In this document: positions 1-4,768 of the stretch, piece by piece
Layout: each line of letters begins with the position of its first letter
How positions within the stretch are numbered: the first letter of the stretch is position 1
DNA from: an uncultured Clostridia bacterium
GTDB taxonomy: Bacteria > Bacillota > Clostridia > Oscillospirales > Ruminococcaceae
DNA length: 5,575 nucleotides
Direction of reading: 5' to 3'
NCBI GenBank assembly: GCA_947385505.1
Contig: CANDLP010000180.1
Location: 1 to 5,575, forward strand
The notes under the pieces: model-generated
Database searches by the model: none
The model's input: only the letters and a program-made list of their open reading frames with translations
Told to the model about the DNA's origin: nothing
Translations under genes and position numbers: made by a program

Positions 1-45
1 CCACGTCCGTGCACACTCTTTCCCTACACGACGCTCTTCCGATCT
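1..45 (+). other. Illumina sequencing adapter left on the contig end
   Basis: Positions 13-45 are identical over all 33 bases to the standard Illumina TruSeq read-1 adapter arm, which ends in GCTCTTCCGATCT. The eight bases 5-12 sit exactly where an i5 index would lie in a dual-index library. Bases 1-4 (ccac) match three of the last four bases of the preceding P5 arm. This is untrimmed synthetic sequence, so genuine sample DNA begins at about 46. Anything reading across position 46 is an artefact. Confidence 0.97.
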
Positions 46-64
46 TCTTAAAATATGTAAACAT
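46..64 (-). CDS. Possible start of a truncated gene
   Basis: On the minus strand an ATG at 64-62 opens a frame reading MFTYFK before it runs into the adapter. A purine-rich AAAGGA lies at 80-75, ten bases upstream, which is an acceptable if slightly long ribosome-binding-site spacing. Six codons are too few to identify a product. Its position after the membrane/coiled-coil gene, in the same direction, would fit another late or lysis gene, but that is inference from position only. It may equally be chance. Confidence 0.25.
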
Positions 65-98
65 ACTGTAAAATTCCTTTCTTTACTTGTTTCTTTTC

Positions 99-183
99 TT
101 ACTGCTTGAGTTTTTTATACATATCGTACTCAATCCAACCGCCGGATTTTTATAAAATAGTTCCCGGCGCAGCGCTCTTTCAA
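99..183 (-). pseudogene. Possible 27-codon peptide split by a one-base shift
   Basis: A TTG at 183-181 follows AAGAAGG, which lies in the end of the preceding gene. It opens a frame reading LKERCAGNYFIK. That frame then hits TGA, but removing one A from the run at 147-151 continues it as SGGWIEYDMYKKLKQ to a TAA at 101-99. The joined peptide of 27 residues has plausible composition and follows the preceding gene with only two bases between. Either a base-call error near the contig end, a real frameshift or chance could explain this. I do not recognise the peptide, and the same bases form the hairpin at 140-169. Confidence 0.25.
140..169 (-). other. GC-rich hairpin downstream of the membrane/coiled-coil gene
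   Basis: CGCCGG at 140-145 pairs perfectly with CCGGCG at 164-169, and inside it the A/T run forms a further five-base stem (ATTTT with AAAAT). No run of U follows on the minus strand, so it does not meet the usual description of an intrinsic terminator. It could be a processing or protective RNA structure at the end of the operon, or a by-product of coding sequence. Confidence 0.4.
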
Positions 184-185
184 AG

Positions 186-695
186 CTAAAATCCTTCTTT
201 TAATTTTTTCCTGTATACATCGTTAATTATCCCCATTGATATCTCAACTTCACCGTTTTCGAGATTGTGTTCTTTTAAAATTTGCTCGTATTTTTCATAT
301 GTACGAATACAGTGGATAAAACTGTCTTTGTTACATGGTTTCCCTTCGGATACGGTTGTAGCAAAGTTGTTGATTAACCAGCGCATATCATCGATTTCTT
401 TATCCACAAACATTTGCGTAAGTTTTTTAATATCAGCGGCAATCTCCTCATCACGCCGGTCAGAACGTACAGTATCTTTTTCATGGTGCTTTTGTAAAGA
501 AGCAAGCTCTTGCGAGGTTTGAATCAACAGGTCATGTTCCTCCCGCTTTTTCCTCATCCACTTAGTTTCCAATCCCAGTTTATCCATTACCCATTCAAAA
601 AGAGAAACGATTGCCCTAATTCCGATAAGAATTACAAATACGGAAATGAAAACATCAACATAATCAATTTGCGTCAAATCCTGTATAGTATCCAT
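186..695 (-). CDS. Membrane-anchored coiled-coil phage protein, function unknown
   Basis: This 169-residue protein has one strongly hydrophobic segment at residues about 13-34 (DVFISVFVILIGIRAIVSLF). A basic stretch follows (KWMRKKREEH), then a long charged helical region at about 43-105 that looks like a coiled coil, then a mixed helical C-terminus. There is no cleavable signal peptide. The topology suggests an inner-membrane anchor with a cytoplasmic coiled coil. I chose the ATG at 695 because AAAGG lies eight bases upstream; a GTG at 704 would overlap that ribosome binding site. It starts 23 bases after the cysteine desulfurase stop, so the two are probably co-transcribed. Similar single-span coiled-coil proteins occur next to lysis or tail genes in Bacillota phages, so a lysis-accessory or tail-associated role is possible. 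No catalytic motif is visible and I do not assign a function. Confidence 0.8.
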   Translation of the reverse strand: MDTIQDLTQIDYVDVFISVFVILIGIRAIVSLFEWVMDKLGLETKWMRKKREEHDLLIQTSQELASLQKHHEKDTVRSDRRDEEIAADIKKLTQMFVDKEIDDMRWLINNFATTVSEGKPCNKDSFIHCIRTYEKYEQILKEHNLENGEVEISMGIINDVYRKKLKEGF

Positions 696-718
696 TTTCA
701 ACACCTTTCCTTTTATAA

Positions 719-1846
719 CTATGCGGCTGAAAACTTTCGCAGCTGTTCAACACATTGCTTCAGAATTTTGAGTACATAATCCAGTTCGTCTATGGTTTCA
801 TTGCCGCTAAAACTCATGCGAATACAACTATGTATGTCTCTTTCGTCCATTCCGATTGCCTTTAATGTATCGGACGCGGCTGGCGAACCGCTGCCGCAAG
901 CCGAGCCGGTACTTACCTGAATCCCATTCATATCCAACATAATCATTAAAGACTCGCCTTCAACGCCGCTGAAACACATATATAAGTTATGGGGCAGTCT
1001 GCCGCCGGTTTCTATCGGGGCGCCAATTAAGCGGCAATCGGGAATATTGTTTATAATATATTTGTAAACATAATCCCTGTTAAATGAAGATACGGAAGAA
1101 TAATCGTAGTTTTCAACCGCCTTGCCAAGAGAAGCTATGCCCGGAACATTTTCAGTGCCGCCGAAAAGCCCCTTTTCCTGCGCTCCATAAATAAGCGGGG
1201 ACAAACTGATGTTATTTTTTTTATAAAGAACTCCACACCCTTTTAAACCGCCTATCTTATGGGCGGAAAACGCCAGCATATCAGCGTCAAGCTTATTTGC
1301 ATCAACAGATACGGTACTGACAGCCCCCGTACAGTCGACAAATATAACCCCATTATATTTATGAACTAACTTTACAATTTCAAATACGTTTTGAATTGTC
1401 CCGATTTCCGAATTACCGTATTCAATCACAACAAAGGCTTTTTCCTGTAATATTTTAAGCAGGTTTTCCAAATCAATCAGATCAATAAATCCGAACTTAT
1501 CTGCCTTTAAAGCATATCTTTGGCTGTATGTTTCCGCACATTTTAATATAGACTTATGTGCGGTAGGGGAGTAAAGCAAGGTGCAATAATGCTTGTCCAT
1601 ATAACCTTTTATAGCTAAAGTATTGCTTGCAGCCCCCCCGCTTGTAAAGATTATATTGTCCGGACAAGCTTTTATAAATTTGGCAATATTTTTTCGTGCA
1701 TTGTCTATAATTTCTTTGGACATTTCCCCTTTGCTGTGCAGAGAAGAGGGGTTGCCGAAATTATCGAGCAGTGATATAATATACTCTTTTACTTCGGGCG
1801 TTAATGGAGCAGCGGCGGCATTGTCAAGATATATATTTGTTTTCAA
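719..1846 (-). CDS. NifS/IscS-type cysteine desulfurase (PLP enzyme), phage-borne
   Basis: A 375-residue class-V aminotransferase-fold protein, close to the usual NifS/IscS length. Enzymes of this family take sulfur from L-cysteine, giving alanine and a persulfide on a catalytic Cys, for Fe-S clusters, tRNA thiolation or DNA phosphorothioation. Visible landmarks: N-terminal YLDNAAAAP (6-14), PLP-stacking His97 (TAHK), NSEIGTIQ (145-152), Asp171, PLP Lys197 (SAHK), GTEN (230-233), catalytic Cys317 (STGSACGSGS) and C-terminal Arg343. The active-site loop resembles group I enzymes. Several normally conserved cofactor residues differ: GATES is GGAAS (70-74), the Gln three after Asp171 is Gly174, and the Arg before GTEN is Phe228. 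The start is TTG at 1846, five bases after a perfect AGGAGG; starting farther upstream would add 21 residues not expected in the family. Its neighbours are the 78-residue gene upstream and the membrane/coiled-coil gene downstream. The family is certain; the activity and sulfur acceptor are not. Confidence 0.92.
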   Translation of the reverse strand: MKTNIYLDNAAAAPLTPEVKEYIISLLDNFGNPSSLHSKGEMSKEIIDNARKNIAKFIKACPDNIIFTSGGAASNTLAIKGYMDKHYCTLLYSPTAHKSILKCAETYSQRYALKADKFGFIDLIDLENLLKILQEKAFVVIEYGNSEIGTIQNVFEIVKLVHKYNGVIFVDCTGAVSTVSVDANKLDADMLAFSAHKIGGLKGCGVLYKKNNISLSPLIYGAQEKGLFGGTENVPGIASLGKAVENYDYSSVSSFNRDYVYKYIINNIPDCRLIGAPIETGGRLPHNLYMCFSGVEGESLMIMLDMNGIQVSTGSACGSGSPAASDTLKAIGMDERDIHSCIRMSFSGNETIDELDYVLKILKQCVEQLRKFSAA

Positions 1847-1851
1847 TAAAG

Positions 1852-1857
1852 CCTCCT
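1852..1857 (-). promoter_or_regulatory. Ribosome binding site that fixes the desulfurase start
   Basis: On the minus strand this is a perfect AGGAGG, five bases before the TTG at 1846-1844. That start gives a protein beginning MKTNIYLDNAA, as expected for the family. The farther TTG at 1909 has no comparable ribosome binding site. Confidence 0.88.
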
Positions 1858-1866
1858 GTAAATAAC

Positions 1867-1890
1867 AAGCCTTGCACCTTAGCAAGACTT
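1867..1890 (-). other. Nine-base-pair hairpin in front of the desulfurase ribosome binding site
   Basis: Read on the minus strand, AAGTCTTGC and GCAAGGCTT pair over nine positions (one G-T wobble) around the loop TAAGGT. The hairpin ends nine bases before the AGGAGG at 1857 and fills much of the 71-base gap after the 78-residue gene. No U-run follows, so it is not a classical terminator. It might modulate translation or mRNA stability of the desulfurase, but this is inferred from position only. Confidence 0.5.
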
Positions 1891-1917
1891 TATATAAATC
1901 TGTAAACAAAACTTTGC

Positions 1918-2154
1918 TTACTTACTGTCATGCCTCTTCCATCGTTCCCAACAATCCTTAGTTCGTTCTTTCCCATAATATGCAATAAGTTTTCCGTCAT
2001 AGGCGGATTCTCCGATCCAGTCGGGCTGTACATTACAAATATGGCAGTAAAATAACACCTGTCGGATATTTACAATTTTTAATACATTATTATCATAATA
2101 TCTATATACTTCATCTAAAGAGTCAAAAATAACTCCGTTTCTGATACGAATCAC
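1918..2154 (-). CDS. Small phage-type protein with a CxxC, function unknown
   Basis: This 78-residue protein starts MIRIRNGVIFDSLDEVYRYY. It contains a single CxxC (Cys37-His-Ile-Cys40) in a hydrophobic segment, a VQPDWIGES stretch at 42-50, and an aromatic, basic C-terminus (TKDCWERWKRH, 65-75) with a third cysteine at 68. The only canonical start is the GTG at 2154, since an in-frame TAG lies a few codons upstream. Its ribosome binding site is weak: the GAGGTGA run overlaps the start codon. Short proteins with this layout (N-terminal MIxI, a central hydrophobic segment, C-terminal TKxxWxxW) fit my memory of small uncharacterised phage proteins, but I know of no function. It lies just downstream of the big hairpin at 2168-2236 and 71 bases before the cysteine desulfurase, so a sulfur- or metal-related partnership is possible but unproven. 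Confidence 0.7.
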   Translation of the reverse strand: MIRIRNGVIFDSLDEVYRYYDNNVLKIVNIRQVLFYCHICNVQPDWIGESAYDGKLIAYYGKERTKDCWERWKRHDSK

Positions 2155-2167
2155 CTCAAATTTCTGC

Positions 2168-2236
2168 TATTGTAAAAAATAGGGCTAAAGCTGGCACAAA
2201 ATATTGTGAACAGGCTATAGCCCTATAATTACAATA
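2168..2236 (-). terminator. Large composite hairpin with U-run, probable intrinsic terminator
   Basis: Three nested stems are visible. The outer stem pairs 2168-2175 with 2229-2236 (8 bp). The main stem pairs 2179-2191 with 2214-2226 (13 positions, one mismatch, GGGCT/AGCCC core). The inner stem pairs 2195-2199 with 2204-2208. On the minus strand the main stem is followed by five or six T, the hallmark of an intrinsic terminator. The outer stem would pair part of that U-run, so a terminating and a non-terminating fold may compete. It fills most of the 93-base gap between the six-cysteine gene and the 78-residue gene, and so divides the tail genes from the desulfurase cassette. Confidence 0.75.
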
Positions 2237-2247
2237 CACAATATCCG

Positions 2248-2562
2248 TTATTCGGTCTTAATGTTCTTAATCGTTCCTTTAGTATTTTCAGCAACGTTTA
2301 AAGAATTGTTTTTACTTGTTTTTTCTTTTATTTCTGCATTCTTCTTGACAAAATCAGATTCCTTCTTCTCTTTGATCATTGCCTTACCATTATCATTTAA
2401 AGTCGCCCGATACGCAATAGTATCATCAATATATTTTTTAGCGCACTTCATAGAACAGGCATAATTCCTCCATCTGAATGCGTCGGTATTGGACTGACAA
2501 TAAGCGCATGGCGTAAAAAGCTTTCCGCATACACGACAGGAAATTTTTTTCTTTTCCGACAT
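2248..2562 (-). CDS. Small six-cysteine protein, probable zinc-binding phage protein
   Basis: This 104-residue protein has six cysteines in its first 40 residues, spaced C9xxC12, C19xxC22 and C36xxxC40, around an aromatic/basic RWRNYAC segment. The rest is lysine- and glutamate-rich and probably helical or disordered. The pattern fits a zinc-ribbon or zinc-knuckle fold with one or two metal sites; an Fe-S site cannot be excluded. The ATG at 2562 has an ideal GGAGG seven bases upstream (2574-2570). The gene lies 21 bases after the tail-tube-like gene and probably shares its transcript, which likely ends at the 2168-2236 hairpin. Small Cys-rich proteins are common in phage late regions as DNA-binding or assembly factors, but nothing here identifies a target. 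Confidence 0.75.
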   Translation of the reverse strand: MSEKKKISCRVCGKLFTPCAYCQSNTDAFRWRNYACSMKCAKKYIDDTIAYRATLNDNGKAMIKEKKESDFVKKNAEIKEKTSKNNSLNVAENTKGTIKNIKTE

Positions 2563-2583
2563 TATGCAACCTCCGATTTGGAA

Positions 2584-3369
2584 TTAATCAAAGAGGATAA
2601 AATCCCACAGTAAAGTTTTGCCGGTACAAAGATTAGGCAGGGAAGTAAATTCAAATTTGTGTGAGACAGGATCATTGCCGCCCTGGAGATCAAATGTTCC
2701 GGAGAAATCGGCTCTGTCAATAATAAACTGTCCATGGAATAAATTATCGCATATATCCTTACAGGTCACGTCAATATACAAAGCCAGGGTCTTACTGTAA
2801 CGGTCGGTATCATTAACGATTCTTTTACCCGTAACTTTAGCGTCGTAAAATGCAATTACTTCCGTTCCGTCGGCAATTTCACCCGTAAAGAAAGTTATTT
2901 CCTTAGTTTCGGGGTCATAGGAGAATTCCCCTTCTTTGGGAACGCCGCTTGTCTGGGTAAGCTTTTTTCCGCCGGATATGTAAGCATTGTTTTCGTCCCT
3001 TACATAAATTACACCGATTTCATTACCGACTGCTCCAACAGCGGTTTCAACCGTTGTACCCTTATTATTTGATACAACAACGGGGTCGGTATATCTTATA
3101 GTGTGTTCGCCGCTTTCAACCTCACTGCCGACCTGTGCCGCCAAAGCGCCGCCGCAGAGAAAACCGTTGGTGCCGCTTCCCGTTACTTTCTTGTTTTTCT
3201 TAAGAGTGCCGATAGTTCTTCCGCCCTTGCCGGTAATCTCGCTTTTATCCTCAGAGTTGGACAAATTAAAATCTGTCAGCTCATCAAGTATAAAATCAAG
3301 GCTGCCGTTTGTCCTGTCAAATCCTACAATCTGATCGTAAGACGCAATTGTAAACTTATCAATATTCAT
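2584..3369 (-). CDS. Phage structural protein, probably tail-tube-like
   Basis: This is a 261-residue, beta-rich protein without signal peptide or membrane segment. The N-terminal part (residues 1-90) has alternating charged and hydrophobic strands, SEDKSEITGKGGR (39-51), and the Lys-rich turn LKKNKKVTGSGTNG (56-69). That kind of segment is typical of tail-tube or related major tail proteins. A Gly/Thr/Val-rich middle (about 95-180) looks like an inserted beta domain. The C-terminal part carries Cys203 and Cys207, then Cys248; Cys72 is the fourth cysteine. The ATG at 3369 has a perfect AGGAGG nine bases upstream, which suggests strong translation, as expected for an abundant virion protein. 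It follows an intrinsic terminator at 3392-3418 and precedes the six-cysteine gene. Assignment as a phage virion protein is fairly secure from context and composition; tail tube specifically is an inference, and a baseplate or decoration protein is the alternative. Confidence 0.65.
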   Translation of the reverse strand: MNIDKFTIASYDQIVGFDRTNGSLDFILDELTDFNLSNSEDKSEITGKGGRTIGTLKKNKKVTGSGTNGFLCGGALAAQVGSEVESGEHTIRYTDPVVVSNNKGTTVETAVGAVGNEIGVIYVRDENNAYISGGKKLTQTSGVPKEGEFSYDPETKEITFFTGEIADGTEVIAFYDAKVTGKRIVNDTDRYSKTLALYIDVTCKDICDNLFHGQFIIDRADFSGTFDLQGGNDPVSHKFEFTSLPNLCTGKTLLWDFILFD

Positions 3370-3391
3370 ATTTTTTTTCCTCCTGTTTTTT

Positions 3392-3418
3392 AAAAAATAA
3401 AAAAGACCTTATCGGTCT
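3392..3418 (-). terminator. Intrinsic terminator just upstream of the tail-tube-like gene
   Basis: On the minus strand AGACC (3418-3414) pairs with GGTCT (3408-3404) around GATAA, followed by TTTTT, A and TTTTTT down to 3392. It lies eight bases after the stop of the 240-residue gene and only seven bases before the AGGAGG of the next gene. There is no room for a promoter between them. Partial termination or attenuation, antitermination, or a promoter inside the preceding gene must therefore account for expression of the next gene. Confidence 0.85.
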
Positions 3419-3425
3419 GTTTTGC

Positions 3426-4148
3426 TTATTTATTCGCTATCCAAGAAAGAGCGTCTCTGCCCCTCAATTTAGAGACATCAACAGTCCCGGCATACACACC
3501 TGTCATTGTTTTATCAAAGGATATTTTATGTTGTATTTGCTTAAAGCTCCGGTTGAACCTATATATGGATAAATCCATACATGAATCATAATCATACGGA
3601 AATTCGCCGGTATTAACTAATGCAACCACAAGCTTTTCAAGATAAGGTTCGTACTGTTTCTTGGAATTGCGTTTTTGTTTTTTTCGTTCCTTTTCCAAAA
3701 GATATTTTTTTGCCGATTCGTTGCCGGGTTTATAATCGGCTTTTTCAATCAGATTTATTTTTCTGATTATATTAACTAAATCATGATATACCTTTTCATT
3801 GATTTCAATGTTATTGGCGGGGCTGTATAAAAATTCATCTCCATTTTCTCCTTTCTGTACATAAAAATCCGAAACGTCCAAATCGCCAAACAATATGGAC
3901 AAATCAGATTTGGCATATGCGCAGAATAATATCTTAAATAAGTCATAGTCCGTAATGGTTGTATAATCAATATGCATATCATCCAATTGAACCATATATT
4001 GAAAAGGGCTGGCGGTAAGAGAGGATACGATATTATAGTAGGAAGCTTCGTTATCCAATATTTCTCCAACGGTAGGTATCCGAACAGATATTTTTGTACC
4101 GGGAACCTCAATAGAAGATAGTTTTAAAAGACTTTTTCTATTTTCCAT
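3426..4148 (-). CDS. Phage tail-module protein of unassigned function
   Basis: This is a 240-residue soluble protein without signal peptide or membrane span. Residues 1-95 contain SVRIPTVGEILDNE (21-34), a LTASPFQYMVQLDD stretch (44-57), a helical DYDLFKILFCAYAKS (67-81) and ILFGDLDVSDF (85-95). A charged helix with KERKKQKRNSKK (153-164) separates this from a compact C-terminal part (165-240) ending in YAGTVDVSKLRGRDALSW. I recognise the general look of an uncharacterised family from Clostridia phages but cannot name a domain. Its position beside a probable tail-tube gene would suit a tail assembly or chaperone role, and that is inference. The ATG at 4148 has only a weak ribosome binding site (GGAC seven bases upstream). 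It overlaps by 11 bases the end of a short reading frame (4260-4138), which suggests translational coupling. Confidence 0.7.
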   Translation of the reverse strand: MENRKSLLKLSSIEVPGTKISVRIPTVGEILDNEASYYNIVSSLTASPFQYMVQLDDMHIDYTTITDYDLFKILFCAYAKSDLSILFGDLDVSDFYVQKGENGDEFLYSPANNIEINEKVYHDLVNIIRKINLIEKADYKPGNESAKKYLLEKERKKQKRNSKKQYEPYLEKLVVALVNTGEFPYDYDSCMDLSIYRFNRSFKQIQHKISFDKTMTGVYAGTVDVSKLRGRDALSWIANK

Positions 4149-4260
4149 ACTTTAGTCCGTTATTAAAATCCTTAACTGCGAATCTTAATAATTTTCCTTT
4201 ATATTCAATGCTAACATTATATTTAACAATGATACAGCCGTAATATTCACCTCTTTCTTG
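4138..4260 (-). CDS. Short protein-like reading frame lacking a canonical start; possible +1 frameshift extension
   Basis: Between the fibre-like gene and the 240-residue gene, the minus-strand frame starting CAA at 4260 reads QERGEYYGCIIVKYN, then VSIEYKGKLLRFAVKDF, then NNGLKYGK, and stops at TAG 4140-4138. The alternating hydrophobic pattern looks like a real beta-rich protein. No in-frame ATG, GTG or TTG exists after the in-frame TAG at 4272-4270. The frame is +1 relative to the fibre-like gene, whose last codons are GAA GGG TAA. Slippage from GGG to GGT there would append about 42 residues to that protein. The frame ends 11 bases inside the next gene, a common coupling arrangement. Alternatives are a base error, a lost start codon in a decayed small gene, or a rare start codon. 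I recognise no family. Confidence 0.4.
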   Translation of the reverse strand, partial: QERGEYYGCIIVKYNVSIEYKGKLLRFAVKDFNNGLKYGK

Positions 4261-4261
4261 A

Positions 4262-4723
4262 TTACCCTTCTACTCTATTGACAACAATTTCCGCATTTTC
4301 TATAACCGTTCCGTCATCATATACGAGACTTACTCCATTTGAGCCGCCTGCCGACACCGATATATTTTCCCATTGCCGCGATTCGGAATTATAATATTGA
4401 AAATTTTCATTATAATATCTGAGATTTCCAAAGCCTTCAGGCGCCAGAAAATCTCCTTGAATATCACAGGTTAATTTCCCGACATTTTGCGTTGTCTCAT
4501 CAGAATAGGTGACAATAATATTGCCGTCGTCATCCTTGTCAACTGAGGTAATTGATCTTCCGTCACTGCCGTTTTTGCCGTCACTGCCGTCATTTCCCTT
4601 CAGACTTTCGAGCCACTCCTGCTCCGTTCCGGAATATCCGTTATCTAAAGCTATATCATAAGCAGATTTACTTTTACCCACTTCTACTAACTGATTATTT
4701 ACATTTACAAAAAATTTAGCCAT
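4262..4723 (-). CDS. Fibre-like virion protein with a collagen-like Gly-X-Y run
   Basis: In this 153-residue protein, residues 1-42 end in SAYDIALDNGYSGTEQEWLESLKG, split here as SAYDIALDNGY (20-30) and SGTEQEWLESLKG (31-43). That is a signature I associate with tail-fibre and adhesin-like proteins of Bacillota phages, usually just before a collagen-like segment. Five Gly-X-Y triplets follow (about 43-57: GND, GSD, GKN, GSD, GRS), short for a stable triple helix but suited to a trimeric linker. The remainder is beta-rich with many Tyr, Asn and Gly (RYYNENFQYYNSE, 102-114), as in carbohydrate- or receptor-facing domains. It probably forms a small trimeric spike or fibre beside the BppU-type protein encoded 45 bases upstream. 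The ATG at 4723 directly follows an in-frame TGA; its ribosome binding site is weak. The C-terminus may be extended by a +1 shift at GGG TAA (see 4138-4260). Confidence 0.75.
   Translation of the reverse strand: MAKFFVNVNNQLVEVGKSKSAYDIALDNGYSGTEQEWLESLKGNDGSDGKNGSDGRSITSVDKDDDGNIIVTYSDETTQNVGKLTCDIQGDFLAPEGFGNLRYYNENFQYYNSESRQWENISVSAGGSNGVSLVYDDGTVIENAEIVVNRVEG
4560..4590 (-). repeat. Short tandem repeat encoding the Gly-X-Y run
   Basis: A 13-base unit (CCGTCACTGCCGT on the plus strand) occurs identically at 4560-4572 and 4578-4590, a period of 18 bases or six codons. It encodes the repeated G-S-D-G part of the collagen-like segment. In-frame repeats of this kind can change copy number and so alter fibre length. 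Confidence 0.8.
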
Positions 4724-4768
4724 ATAACATCAATCTTTATTCCTTTCTTTAGTTCAGTCTGTCTTCCG

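Noticed and set aside
400..408. Second TTATCCACA (DnaA-box consensus)
   Set aside because: It lies inside the coding sequence of the membrane/coiled-coil gene, showing that single matches occur by chance; no cluster of boxes suggests an origin.
265..522. Plus-strand open frame of 85 codons
   Set aside because: It lies antisense to the membrane/coiled-coil gene, has no good ribosome binding site, and its Ser/Cys-rich product looks like a reverse-strand shadow.
510..779. Plus-strand open frame of 89 codons
   Set aside because: It crosses the junction between two well-supported minus-strand genes and has no recognisable protein character.
1623..1865. Plus-strand open frame of 80 codons
   Set aside because: It is antisense to the N-terminal part of the cysteine desulfurase, whose motifs fix the real frame.
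3101..3393. Two overlapping plus-strand frames of 77 and 96 codons
   Set aside because: Both are antisense to the tail-tube-like gene and one runs through its ribosome binding site; composition is Pro/Ser/Leu-rich as in shadows.
3776..4111. Minus-strand frame of 111 codons inside the 240-residue gene
   Set aside because: It is an alternative frame within a longer, better-supported gene with no ribosome binding site of its own; its many Pro, Tyr, Ile and Met residues reflect AT-rich out-of-frame reading.
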